A DNA stretch of 64,000 nt from Pulicaria dysenterica (Eukaryota > Streptophyta > Magnoliopsida > Asterales > Asteraceae): assembly GCA_947179395.2 (NCBI GenBank), contig OX359289.1, forward strand, positions 98,668,719 through 98,732,718, given 5' to 3'. A program made the translations under genes and the position numbers. Positions 21,141 to 33,417 of the stretch are shown here, in pieces. Below the pieces are notes generated by a model. It was given only the letters and a program-made list of their open reading frames with translations, was not told the DNA's origin and searched no databases. Positions within the stretch are counted from its first letter, which is position 1, and every line of letters begins with the position of its first letter.

Positions 21141-23587
21141 AGCAAAATAAAGAACAAACATAAACTTCAGTGCAAACAAAAATCAGAATTCTTAATTCCT
21201 CGTTGATAGACAATTATGACCCAAGATTTAAAAAAAATGAGTCAATTTTGGTTTTAATTAAAAGAGATTTGGTCTAATTGGCTTAGTAAAAAAACTCACG
21301 TGCTTAACGGGTGAAAAAGAAACAAAACGTTAACAAACAATGGGTCATACGGGTCATACGACGCCTGCTACTCTCTAAATCAGCCGGCAAATCCAAAACG
21401 CAACTCACAGATCGAAACGACAAAGGGCTCTGTTGGTTGTTGCCTTCTCTCCGGCGACTGTGTGACGCCCCCTTCCTTCGGCGGCTGTTTCTAAGTCGAA
21501 TTGTTGAAGAAAAAGTGATTGAGTAAAGCCGTAAAGGGTTTTCCTGCGATTGACTTTGAGTTCAAACGATTTCGGCAGCAAAAACTCTGAATTCGACGAA
21601 TGTTTCTAAGTCTCACTGTATTGGATTCCTTCGATTGTTCCTGTGATTGAGTTCCTTCGAGGCTTCGACTGTTCCTTCAAATTTCTGGTAAGAACTTTAA
21701 AAACGTAACTAGATTTCAAGCCCGTATAAACAACTTAAAATAAGCAATCACAAGTACCTTTTAGATTATAATGTTAGAATATGTATTTACAAAATTATTC
21801 TTTTAATTAAATAAATAAGTTTTTAAAAGTCAAAAGTAGTCTATATAAATAAACAACTTAAAATAAGCAATCACAAGCATCCTTTTAGATTATAACACTT
21901 AAATTAAAAGAAAATACAGTAAAACCGGACATGGTAACTGAAAAGTAGTAGCTAATAAAAATAATGTCAAATTACTTACCACAAGTGACATAAAAATGAA
22001 ACTTTCACTGTGATTGAATTTTGTACAATTAGATGAACAAAACCAATTTTCAAAAGTCCACACATACAGACATACAACAAAGAATTTAAGATTAATTGCA
22101 TTTTGATCCGGCATAACTTAAAAGTAGAATCAAAGTAGTACAGTATTAGCTAGTAAAACTTGCCTCGAGATCTTATATTTTCTTACTGGAAGCAAATCAT
22201 GTTGCAACTTCTTCTCCAAGGTATTTATTTTGTTGGATGCCAATTCCACATTCTCCATTTCATTATGACTTCTTTCTTATTTTTTCCTTTTTCAGCTACA
22301 TCGTTTACTTTCTCTTTTCCTTCTACTGACTGTAATCGTCATTTCAAATTTATCAGCATTTGAAGGAAACAATGGAGGTTTTCTTCCTGTTAGCCTACAC
22401 AAAACTTTTTCAGCTATTTCTTTATATCTCTCCCAAACCCATCTCCGTCAAAATCAACTCTAAAACTGATTTAGAGGCTTTTCTAAATACAATGATTTTG
22501 CATTTAATCAATTTAATCGTGATACACTCCTGCAGATTGATTACTAATCAACAGCTAATTGATTCATATTTCCTCTTTCTCCTTATTTCATTTTACCTAT
22601 AAATTTCATCGGAAAATACGCACATACTCACTAGCTTTACTCTTATTTCAATTATTTGTAAATCATAATACTGCTTCTATAGCTTTGTGTTAATACAAGT
22701 GTTTTTTACTTTCTGTAATTTCTTTTCATACTGTGATTTCGATCACACATTAACATAATCGCTACATCAAAGCTTCAAGTATTTATTCAAATCAAAATCT
22801 TGGTAATGTGAATTTGGGTCTAACACCGCAGATCGAAATAGAAGAAGGGCGATTGAAATAGAAGAAGAAAAAGAACAAAAAATCGAGTGGGAATCGAACT
22901 AACCTTAATTGTGGTCGAGACTTGTAGGTATCATGAAGCTTACACATATAGTTAATAGTATTCATGTACCCAATACCAAAACCCATAAAACAGTTAAAGA
23001 AACACCAAATGAAAGAAAATATAAAATTTCAACATGAAGTTCAGCTAATAAAGTAGATACATATATAAATTTTGGTTGTAGCATTTTGTCAAACACTTTG
23101 CGTGCATAACCTGCAATTGTTTTACTTTATATATCAATTTATTGTAGCCCTGTACTTTACCTAAACAAAATCCATCAAAAACCCAAAAAAGTAATTGACC
23201 ATATAAAATCATGGATTTAAAAGTTTATACATCAAAACCCATTTAGAAGGTTGTTGTCCCACATTAAAGACTGCCTAAAACGTAGCCATAGGCTACTAAG
23301 ATATACAAATTATAGGGAAGAGAACGAATAAGGGGCTTGAATATATTATAACTTTTTTTAGATTATAGTCCGTTCTTCAATCTGTATTTACAAACATAAG
23401 CAGACAATGCGAGTGTGCCTACAACCATGTTATAAAGTTGTTTATTTTAGTCGCGTTGAAGACTGAAAACCGTATATTTATTTTGTATATTACACTGATG
23501 TAAAGAACGATATACATATTTTTAAATGCACAACCATGCAAACACGTGCAATGCAGCTATAAAAGAGATACCAATGACAAGGATTAT
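21141..23587. other. AT-rich non-coding sequence between the duplication copies
   Basis: No gene can be supported. 21311-21526 is locally GC-rich. 21729-21890 holds two copies of an ACAACTTAAAATAAGCAATC word with a 122-bp period. On the minus strand near 22170-22290 a short charged frame (MENVELASNKINTLEKKL) looks coding-like but has stops on both sides. It may be interior CACTA sequence. Confidence 0.4.
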
Positions 23588-24900
23588 ATTGCACCCGGAA
23601 AGATGTTACTAATAAAAGCTGTCATAACTTTTTGAACCCACATAAATAATATTTTACAGTCTCCACTGTTAAATAATGAGAAAGAAAGGAAAATTAATAT
23701 GGTACAACTACATATATAGTTATTCATCACCTATCCGTTGTGAGAAATTGAAGCAACTACCAAAAAGGCCACATAGGTTAACGCATCTACTTTACTATAT
23801 ATTTTATTCGCATATTCATGATATATACCATCCTCTCTGTATTAAGGTATATATGAGTTACATTTTTTTTCCTCATCTACCTCGTAAACAATTGAACTTT
23901 AAGGTTTATAAAGAACCTGGAAGCATGGAGTGTAAGGTATCAACAAAAAGAAACATAGTTATGTAACAAAAGTCGAATTCTAATGTCAAGCTTTTGAAGC
24001 ATATGTTACAAAACGCTAGGTGATGTCATTTTTGAAAAACAGGTAAGGTGTTAAGTCCCAACAAATCCTAATAAGCCATTAGTCAACATTAAAACTAAAA
24101 ACAGAAAAATTAATATAGAATTCACATTCGGGACAGAGCTTCTATCATGATAAAACATATAAAAGACCCAAACCAAAATTCAATATGAAAAGACAGATTA
24201 GATGATATTTCAAAACCTGGTGGGAATTAGAAAAGTGAGAGTTCATAAATTAGAAAAGTGAGAGTGCATAGTAGCATGTCAAGTGTGTGGCTATGTTTTA
24301 CTTTAAATGGATGACTATGTTCATAACCAATCCTTCAAAGGGGTTAACTCATAATGAAAAGAAACAATTTTAACACGCTGTGAATCTTTAACTTACAAAT
24401 TGAACCTCAATACTCCCAACTAGCATTTCACAACAGCTAGTTTCATCGCTTCTAAGTTCCTGCAACGTTGCTTCACCGCATTAAAAATCTACACAAAAGA
24501 AAGTTAAGATCAAAGAAACAAATCATCAAATAGATCAATGTTGTCTGCATGGATGGAGTTCAATGATGTATGTATCTTGCAAACTAACAATGAATATTAA
24601 AGTGTGTGGAATTACACATATATTTTGCTTTAAAAGTAGGACTGTGCTAATTGCCTAATAAGTTAACTTTCTACACCTCATCCATGAGAAATATATGTAT
24701 ATACTAATTAATCAAAGATGATAGAAAGTAGAAACTAAGTCTTAATCAGAAAGTAAGAATTCATGTGGCATATTAGAAATATTATAGCATGTGAAATTTA
24801 TAGAAGTTAACATTGTGGTACTTCTACAATAGTATATTAAAGATGCAGGTGCCGAAAACATTGATGAATCTATAATCAAAGATGATAGAAAGTAGAAACA
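23588..24900. repeat. Segmental duplication, copy B
   Basis: Second copy of 17553-19945. It lacks about 230 bp present in copy A, with the junction GTGAGAGT / GCATAGTAGC at about 24262. It also lacks the Harbinger MITE and one unit of the local tandem repeat. The matching 96-codon frame is at 23676-23966. Confidence 0.8.
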
Positions 24901-26653
24901 GTTAAATGAGAGGAGGAGATAACAAAGATTACAAAAAATTAAGAACACCCAACACCCAATCATAAAAAAGTAAATAAAATTCAAGTCGATTAATGAATAC
25001 CCAGATGATAAATCTTGAAAGAAACAGTTAAATGAGAGGAGGAGATAACAAAGACTGTGATCATAAACTCACAAACCAGTTCAAAAGACTCATAGAATTC
25101 TGATTTTCTTTTTATATTTTACTATATGTACGTACCAAGACTGTTCATAATCACAGCTCCATTTGATTCCCCATATCATGTACTTCTGTTTCATCTAACC
25201 TTTGATGCCCATTTCACCTCTCCCACCTCCACGTTCTTAGTTTCATCCCACGTACCAAGATTGTTCTGACATACCCTATGACTCACACAAGCTCTTTATT
25301 ATATGATGTGATTATTCGATATCACATAACTACTTTAAAAAACCACAATCAAACACCCCCTAAAATATATGTATATAGATGCCTCAAACTCAAAATATAT
25401 GTCCACATGAGTTTTTAACATATAGATCTCCGCTCCAATCTGAAAGAATAAATAAGCACATAAACAAACACATAAGCAATAAAATCAAGAATGCAAAATC
25501 AAATAACCCGTTCAATCAGATCTCCGGTAGTATGTCCACATGAGTTTTTAACATACAGATCTCCGGTAATATGTCCACATGAGTTTTTAACGTACCTACG
25601 ACTACGCAGGAGCCCTAATTGAATGCAGATTCAACAATCGAAAGACTCTAACTTCGCAATAACTACTCTTGAAACGCCTAACGATGGCATTACCGTCGTC
25701 CCTTCATCTCCGGCGCCAATTAAGGCGAAACAAAATCTGCGTATACCTCTGCCGTTTTAAACCCGAAACGTCGCATTCCCATCGTCTGTATGAGATGAGT
25801 TCTCTGCAATAAATGCGTCGCAAGCATTGAAGACGCCATAAATGCGTGTTGACCGTCTACATTGAAGGAGGCAGACCCATTTATGCGTTTGTTATAAGCC
25901 CAACTCAACACTAACATGCCACGTCAGAATGATTAAACCTCTAATTTAACTTAAATCAAGATTAGCAATTCAATACACAGTGCCATGTAGGATGGGTTAC
26001 ATCCTGTATTATATAGGATATAGATTGATTTCAATTGGAAACTCTACTACTTGACCTACTACTTTGTCACACAAAGCTGGAGATAGTTATTGAAATAAAC
26101 AAATGGAGGGCCTATTACTACAAAAAAATTTTAAGTTATAAGGGTACATATAGAAGTCCTGTTACTTTAAATAAGAGAGGGAAAATGGGCGAGTTGGATA
26201 ACGTATCGGAACAGGCAAACATGCGTAAATCCAGGACATTTTGATAATTAGTGTATCAAATATGATATGATTTCAATAATAATCAAAATTTCTGAATATA
26301 GTGATTTGGGAGTTTTTATGCATATCGATTGAATTAACTGTTTCCTACCAAGTTAAAGTTCTATGTTGCTCGTTTGACCTGTTAATAATGAAAAATAACC
26401 TGGATTGATCCATAAATAAAAAAATATGTTATATAGTAATTCGAACCAAATTTATAATCAATAGTGAGATATAACACACCCTTAATCGGATGCTTGTAAA
26501 GAGAATATTTATATTAAAGCCTCTATGACATATAGTAGTATAGATAACCTACTAATATAACTCCCAACTCTAAGTAAGAAGTTTGTTTTTGTTAATATAA
26601 CTAGTAACACTTACATTGTTACTACAAATTGTAATCATTTTCTTTTGTTCAAG
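24901..26653. other. No certain gene; short tandem repeats
   Basis: ATGTCCACATGAGTTTTTAA occurs three times (about 25399, 25533, 25570), the last two inside 41-bp tandem units with AGATCTCCGGTA. A 65-codon minus-strand frame at 25720-25917 has GC content like coding DNA but no recognised domain. AAACAGTTAAATGAGAGG (about 24897 and 25022) is a further local direct repeat. Confidence 0.4.
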
Positions 26654-28210
26654 ATGGATAACGGAATTAGCACCACTTTTGACAACAATAGCCAACAAGT
26701 TGAAGAAGATGCAATTGGTGCCATCCATTCTGACAGTGAGCCAGGTATGTAATGTACATATCTTTTATGTGTTTTCTTAGTTAGTATAACATACTTTGTA
26801 GCGGGTTTACAGTTAAGATGTATTTACTTTTCATAGTTGTAGGGACCAAACGCAAAAGAGTTAGAGGACCAACATGTATGCCGAAAATTTGGGCCTAACC
26901 TAAAGGGAAACGAATTAGTGTTTTATTTAACGAATTTGGGCAACATGTTGACAAGGAAACAACTAGTCAGCTAAGTCATTTCATGGGATCTCTTGCAAGG
27001 AGTGGAAAATATTGTCCTGTTAACAAACCGTGGAATAAAGTTAACAAGGCAAAGAAGGCAAAGTTGCTACCGTTCTTACATGTAAGTCAAAAAACAATTC
27101 CATATAATTAAATAACTAAAATATATGTTTGCTTACATAACTATATATGTTATTTTTGTTAGCAAAAATTTGATCTTCCCCGGAGTTCTAATGATTCACT
27201 TTTAAAATCATTTGGGAAGAAAGTGAGAAATTGGAGGGCGAGAATTAAAAAAGACTGTTGTGATCCATCTTCATCACTCTGAGAGCAACTAAATTCTAAG
27301 CCAAAACAAGTGCATGAGAAACAATGGAAGAGACTTGTTAAGCATTGGAACAAAAATAAGACTAAGCTAATAGTTTATTTATTTTGAACATTATATTACT
27401 AATTCTTACTTTGAGTTTTCCATTCACATTCCAGAGAGTTAGTGACAAAAATAAGGAAAAGAGGGCAAAAAAGAAGATGATGCAAGTCATTGGTAAAAAG
27501 AGTTATGCTCGAGTCCGTGAAGAACTAAAGGTAACTATATATTTTAGTGAAATTGTTGAAGTAATGTATGTTATGAATTTTGAATATACATTTCTTTAAA
27601 ACAGGAATCCTTGGATGGACGTGAACCTAGTCGAATGGAGTTGTTTTCTGCCTGCTTTGCTAAAGATGACATAACAAAATCTGTGGAAGCTGCGAATGCA
27701 ATTGTATGTACTACTCCATATATTCTTCTATTAAATTTCTAGTTCTTATTTATAACTGAAGAGAATATTCCAAAGTTTTACCAAAATTTTTTGAATTTTT
27801 TGCCTTATTGGTTCTCTAGTTGTATATTGTCATGTTCAACATCACTATTATGTTTAATGTAGGAAAAGATGCATGAATTGAGTTCTCAACTTCCAGATGG
27901 CTCAATTGATGAGCCTGGTCCAGAAGACATATTCTCTAAGGTTATGAGTAAAGATCAAAACGGTGATGCAAACGTGTATGGACAAGTTGTTCGTGCTAGT
28001 GATGTTTGGGGTCCAATTCCAAGTCGTTCTGCTTGTCGTAGGGAGAATCTCCATTGGAAGTCTATATGTGAAAAACTTAGTGCTCGTGTGATTGACCTAA
28101 AATCCAGGGTAGATATGCGAGGGTCAACTCAAAATGCATCTAATGGTTCAAGTCACGTCCTCCCATCACCACAACATCCCATTTTAGCCAATGAATCTCA
28201 ACCCTTAGAG
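26654..28210 (+). pseudogene. Ptta/En/Spm-family plant transposase-like gene, multi-exon, decayed
   Basis: A set of exons with canonical GT/AG borders joins in phase: about 26654-26744, 26843-27081, 27163-27370, 27435-27530, 27605-27703, 27863-28210. The product has a KRKRVRGPT basic stretch, then RISVLFNEFGQHV, KKVRNWRARIKKD, VIGKKSYARVREELK, DGREPSRMELFSACF and a C-terminal EDIFSKVMSKD segment. That is the order seen in plant transposase family 24 (CACTA accessory) proteins. It is broken by TAA at about 26896 and TGA at about 27281, and the donor after exon 3 is unclear. These proteins bind subterminal repeats, and a candidate repeat array lies downstream at 30120-30690. Confidence 0.7.
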
Positions 28211-29505
28211 GTATGTGTGTATCCATTGTCTTTATTTATATAGTTCTTGATTTATCTAGCTGCAAAAATAGGGTAGAATATATTTTATATATGTTTTATA
28301 GCATGAAAAATCCTAATGATAGAATGAAATTGTCTATTTCTCTAGATTAAGCCAAGGAAAATTATGCTTACACCAGCTTCACCTTGAAATAGTAATTACA
28401 GTTAATACGATTAAATGATAATGTGCAAATTTGGATTAAAAGGTCTTCCACATACCGATAAACTCTTACTTTGATTTACACTTCATGAGTAAAACCTACT
28501 GATTGAGAATTGATCAATACTATATAAAACACGAACCTGATGTTTTCTTTTCTTTTTGGGCAAAGGTTATTGCCCTGCATAATTTATTTAGAAAATAAAA
28601 CTAAAGAATAGAATCAAGCATCATGGCTCCTAGGGTATGATCTAAAGAAAAACACCAAAGCTACAAGTATAAACCAAACCTAAAAGATCATTAACCGACT
28701 TAGGATTCATCTAGGAAACAAAACTATACAAAACAATTTAAACTAGCAGCTCACCCATTTTCATCAACATAACACTAGTGTAAAACAAAGTTATAAAAAG
28801 AACCAACCCAGCTAAACACAACTCTACTAGGCTGTTGCAAATGAAACTTTAATGGCTTAAGAAAACTAGTCGCAAATAAACCCAAACAATAACACCAGCA
28901 GCTACAAAAACAGACATGATAACCAGCTAAACACAACTCTACTAGGCTGTTGCGATTTAAAGTTTAATGGCTTAAGAAAACTAATAGCATATAAACCCAA
29001 ACAATAACACCAGAAGCTACAAAAACAAACCCGATAAAACCATTGGCTCCATAATATAAAGTACTCACATGCATATGTTAACCATAGCTAAATTGGTGCG
29101 TACGTGGATCAAATTCTGAGTACCGGCAAAACCTAACAAATCCACAAACATATAAAGTAAAGATAAATACACTGAAGCACCAACCATAAATAAACTAATC
29201 CAACACAAAAATTTAAGCTGGATCACAATATAATTATATAAACAACCATTCACACCAACGAACCCACAAAATTGATCATATAGTATTAGAACATTATTAT
29301 TAATAACCATAGAGATTAGACTTAAACTCACACAATAGAACAACTTATTTTTGAAAAATTCCAATCATTTGTACTAGTAAAAGAGCATGCTGCCAAGAGT
29401 ATTCTATCAATATCTTTTAAAAAAGATTTAACAACTATATGCCTACTAACATTGTTGGTGTAATATATAAATTTCATCGTTTATCCTAAAAGCATTATAA
29501 ACCCC
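28211..29505. other. Non-coding, with a 114-bp tandem duplication
   Basis: 28811-29035 contains two copies of a unit beginning GCTAAACACAACTCTACTAG (starts 28811 and 28925). No gene seen. Likely intron or interior of the CACTA element. Confidence 0.5.
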
Positions 29506-29713
29506 ATGGAGATTGTAGCAAAAGGATGGATCAAGAGCTTAGACCCAAATGAGTTAGTTGGGGGTGAAGAGATTGGGCCAAACTGGTGCGAGGTAAATGT
29601 TCAAGTTGTTATCAAAAGAGATGAACGTTTAGTGAGACCATATATATGGATTATTTATCACAATTGAACATGCTATTGGAGCAACTGTTGTGTGGCCTTG
29701 CACTTTCATTTCG
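29506..29713 (+). pseudogene. Terminal exon-like remnant of the CACTA accessory protein
   Basis: The frame from ATG 29506 reads MEIVAKGWIKSLDPNELVGG, then VVIKRDERLVRPY. It shifts frame near 29650 to FITIEHAIGATVVWPCTFIS before a GTATG donor. The ending resembles the conserved AIGxxVxWP motif at the tail of plant CACTA-encoded proteins. One frameshift is visible. It lies 1.3 kb after the exons at 26654-28210 in the same direction and probably belongs to the same gene. Confidence 0.55.
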
Positions 29714-30119
29714 GTATGTTTAACTTTATAAACATGTGAAAATCTTCATGACGTAAGATGTGTTAACATAGAGATTTAAACTTGTGTTTGGGTTTAATCG
29801 CAAGTGGCTTGTGATGAGGCATAATGATACAAGATTATCTATATCTAGTTTATTTATTACTTTTGGATCACGTTTTAATTTGTAGAAGACTATTATGGAT
29901 GATCTTGGTACTTATGTAAGAACTTTTGCTGTGGAGTTAGACTCATTTCAATGAGAGTTAAATTTTCTTCTATTTATTGAATGAAGTTTGAGTTCACAGA
30001 TTTAAAATATGGAGCAATTACTATAGTTAGAGTGTTGATTGTTTCAAATATATAATATAAAATCTAATTTGTATGATAAAAACAAAAACAAACTAGTGTC
30101 ATATTATATGACATATCAG

Positions 30120-30690
30120 GATGCTGTTAATGTTATATAACCATGCTTTTGGGACACAAATTAGTGTCGCATGAAAAAGGGGAATCTATGTTACGACACT
30201 TAAATCTGGTCCTAAGAGTACTGTTACGACGTCTTCCTATTAGTACCAAGAATAATTTTTTTATAACGTCCATATGTGTTTCGAAACATATGTCAGGGCA
30301 CCATACAATATCTTGTTTTATAGTATATTAGGACAAATTTTTGTGGTATAAAACATTTTATAGGACCTTAGAATTTGTTTCAAAAGATTAGTGGTATGTT
30401 AGGACACATGTATGTGTCTTAAAACATTCAAAAGCAAGATAATAAATAAAGTATATATTAGCACACCATAAAGCATTGCTTTTTGAGGTCTATTACGACG
30501 TCATTTTGGTTGCATAAAATATATTATTGGACCATGCGTTGTGTTTCATAAGATTTGTCTTTATTAGGATGAATAAATGTGTCGTAAGAACTTTACAACC
30601 TTTTAGAATGTCTTTGTATATGACACTTATACACTTGGTCCTATTAATGTGTCGTAAGAACTTTACAACCTTTTAGAATGTCGTATAAAT
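30120..30690 (+). repeat. Subterminal repeat array of a CACTA-like element
   Basis: Words of the type TTACGAC and GTCGTAAGAACTTTACAACC recur in both orientations (two identical copies of the latter near 30583 and 30644), with many GTCCTA/TAGGAC words. It follows the transposase-like exons. No clear CACTA/TAGTG terminus was found. Confidence 0.5.
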
Positions 30691-30932
30691 CCATGTTTGT
30701 TATCAAGATTATCAGGGGGACTAAATAGAATCGCCATTATTGAACCCACTTTTCACCTTGTTATCATCCTAAATCATTACACGAGTACATTAATTTCACT
30801 AAAAAAACAAAGCTTATATTTTATGATATAACGTCGACAAAAAAAGTCAAAAATCATGAAAGTTAAACAATATGTTAGATTTTCAAGTCGTTTCTATTTT
30901 ATTTTAGTGAAGTTTAATATCCATATAATTAA

Positions 30933-31354
30933 GGGCAAATTACGCAAAAATACAACAAACTATGTCAATATTGTCATTGTATGCAACTAACTTTATATTC
31001 TACCTAAAAATACAAACAACTTACAAATTTGGTTCATTGTATGCAAGTTACCTATAATAATAGGTAACTTACCGGTTACCTCTCCAAAAATAAAATAAAT
31101 TTGATACCTAAAAATACAAAAAACTTTCAAAAAATTTTCATTGTATACAATCAACTTTCAAATTTTGTTCATTGTATACAATCAATGACCGATAACCTGG
31201 TAAGTTGTGTGTATTTATATATGTGTAATCAAGTTACCCATTTCATACAATGAACCAAATTTGTAAGTTGTGTGTATTTATAGGTAGAAAATAAAATTGG
31301 TTGCATACAATGGCAATATTGGTATAGTTTGTTGTATTTTCGTGCATTTTGCCC
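30933..31354. mobile_element. Mutator-type MITE, copy 1 (422 bp)
   Basis: The ends GGGCAAATTACGCAAAAATA and its inverted partner ...TATTTTCGTGCATTTTGCCC enclose a foldback interior with GGTAACTTACCGGTTACC. The perfect 9-bp duplication TATAATTAA flanks it (30924-30932 and 31355-31363), the Mutator-superfamily size. It is homologous to 34524-34952. Confidence 0.88.
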
Positions 31355-31620
31355 TATAATTAATATTGATGATAGATTAAGGTCTATTATATGTGTAATA
31401 AGAAAGGGTATAAATACTTTGTATTAACCCTGATTTTAATTAAGCTTAAATTATACGTTTACACTGTGTTCTTAGTTTTCTCATACCTCCTGCATACATC
31501 TATACCGCCAAGATCAAATCATTAATTCATTATATGATTGCTTCGCTATTCGGTTGATATTTGATACCTTAAACTACGTTACTACGATATAACATTAACA
31601 AAAACAAAGAACACCACCAC

Positions 31621-32043
31621 CAGTGGCGGACCCAGGATTTCTCGGGACCGGTAGCAACATATAATGCGAAAATAAAATTAAATAAAAGTGAGGGTGTGGT
31701 TCGGGTTTTTTCTCGGGTTTCCGGTTAATCGGGTCGGATTAACGAGATTTCGACTGTTATTATGGTATTTTAGAGCCAAAATTTAAAACAAAACACAATT
31801 TATATGAAGTAATGTTAACTAAAACTTGATTTTAAAGGTATAAATTGAAAGATTAAACTATTTTTTATCATTTTTTTTAGAAAACTTTCATTTTTCCTTT
31901 GATTTTGGTGGCATCACGGGTGCACCCTGAAAATTTACTGGTGGCAACGTATCAAAAAGTAGAAAATTAACACGGCAAACCGCCAAGGGACTGGTGGCGC
32001 TTGACCCCCCCCCCCCCCCCCACAAAGGGTAGGTCCGCCACTG
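31621..32043. mobile_element. hAT-type MITE, 423 bp, with (C)16 tract
   Basis: 12-bp terminal repeats CAGTGGCGGACC and GGTCCGCCACTG. The 8-bp duplication ACCACCAC lies at 31613-31620 and 32044-32051. The S1 copy-1 segment has the same site uninterrupted (single ACCACCAC at 4162-4169), so this is an insertion after the S1 segment duplicated. A pure C run of about 16 lies at 32005-32021. Confidence 0.92.
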
Positions 32044-32466
32044 ACCACCACAAAACCAAGCCACCACACGAAGGTTGCCTAAAAGACGTGTTATTAATTC
32101 CGTATAAAGTTTAAAGTATAACAACACGTATATCGGATTAAATAAAATAAAAATCTTATTACTTATATAACTTTTTGTTTAAAACATTTATATATTGTAG
32201 ATACTGTGATATTATTAAGATGAGTAAATATTAGAATGATAAAATTACCCTTTTTTAGCTAAGAATGTCACCTTTCACTATAGATATTTTCAACCCCTTC
32301 CACTATTTGATATTTGAAATAAATGATGCAATAACTTAATCTTTATATGAAAATAATCGAATAACTTAATCTTTAAATATGATGCAAGCACAATATTAAT
32401 AATTGAAAATAAAAAAGGTCAACATGCATTAAACTGAAATTAAACAAGACTAATTCAAGAAGAAAC

Positions 32467-32472
32467 TTTATT
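32467..32472 (-). promoter_or_regulatory. Polyadenylation signal of S1 copy 2
   Basis: AATAAA on the minus strand, 43 bp past the stop, in the 3' context shared with S1 copies 1 and 3. Confidence 0.55.
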
Positions 32473-32514
32473 ATAATATTTTATTGGTATAACCTTTAAA
32501 AAGTTATGTAATAT

Positions 32515-32958
32515 TCAACTCCATGGACTTTGAAATTTCCAGCGATTATTTGGAAATGGATCATTATGTCTATTTACATAAAATCCTTCCGGAGTAACTA
32601 ACCAATAACAATGTTGTGTACTATTTATGAATTTATAATGGTAACAAATATTACCAATGTGCTTATTAAATACATCTATTGTTGTATTTTTTGAACCCCA
32701 AATAAATTCACCAAACCACTTGTTATAAATAGGGCAGAAATACCAACTGCAGTTCTCTCCAAAAGAAAGTGACTGATGATCAATAGGTGCCGGATAATTA
32801 GGCACGTCATTTTTTACAGTAACGGAGATTTGAGTAGAAATATCACTTGTGATGAAAATATGCCAGTCATGAGTCAATAAACAGTTTACCGAAGAATTAG
32901 CATTTGAAAATGAAGGAATTGAGGAGAGGAGAATGACGAGGAGCAAGAGGATTTGCAT
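32515..32958 (-). CDS. S-protein homologue (S1 family), copy 2
   Basis: 147 residues, intronless, start at the ATG at 32958. The longer reading from 33093 is rejected because its first 45 codons are mostly translated TA microsatellite (IYIYIY). Signal peptide residues 1-20; the five cysteines (26, 70, 75, 105, 117) sit exactly as in copy 1. It differs from copy 1 at 20 positions, nine of them between residues 39 and 50 (SNMPDKISVSVFT versus SDISTQISVTVKN). The C-terminal half is almost unchanged. Predicted secreted. A 55-bp TA tract replaces the TATA region 33 bp upstream, so expression may differ from copy 1. No inactivating change is visible. Confidence 0.9.
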   Translation of the reverse strand: MQILLLLVILLSSIPSFSNANSSVNCLLTHDWHIFITSDISTQISVTVKNDVPNYPAPIDHQSLSFGENCSWYFCPIYNKWFGEFIWGSKNTTIDVFNKHIGNICYHYKFINSTQHCYWLVTPEGFYVNRHNDPFPNNRWKFQSPWS

Positions 32959-32988
32959 TGTAAACACTTTATGAGGAAAGCAAGTCTT

Positions 32989-32990
<2 letters not shown>

Positions 32991-33045
<55 letters not shown>
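32991..33045. repeat. (TA)n microsatellite in the core promoter of S1 copy 2
   Basis: About 27 TA units begin 33 bp upstream of the ATG, exactly where copy 1 has a mixed TATATAATATTTATATA sequence with its candidate TATA box. Confidence 0.85.
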
Positions 33046-33046
<1 letters not shown>

Positions 33047-33047
<1 letters not shown>

Positions 33048-33330
33048 ACACAAGACACCAATGAATAAAAATAGCTGCTTTAATTCTTTGCAATAAATTT
33101 TGTTACATCATCAACTATGAATAGATAAACTTTATGGGTCAAAGTTCAAATTTCAAACAAAAAGTAAATGATAACGTAACATTTATTATATACGCGTTCG
33201 TATATAAAAATATACTTTGAATATTTCATTTAATTACTATTAATAATGTGAGTATAGTGAATACCATTTATAATTAATTACTATTAATGTCCATTAATAA
33301 CTTACTAATAGTAGTATTTTAGTCTTTTAT
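33047..33330. other. S1 copy 2 upstream region
   Basis: Homologous to 5146-5400: CTGCTTTAATTCTTTGCAAT, GGGTCAAAGTTCAAATTTCA and related words. Confidence 0.55.
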
Positions 33331-33417
33331 ATATTTTCTTAATCGTGAATTACGTTTAAGTGGACCGTCATTAAAAACGCGAGACTTGATTTTTTCATAA
33401 TATCTCTTATTATATAA

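Noticed and set aside
31888..32127. 79-codon minus-strand frame
   Set aside because: It spans the end of the hAT MITE including a C16 tract and its target duplication; not conserved at the empty site.
32959..33093. 45-residue N-terminal extension of S1 copy 2
   Set aside because: It is mostly IYIYIY from the TA microsatellite and would bury the signal peptide.
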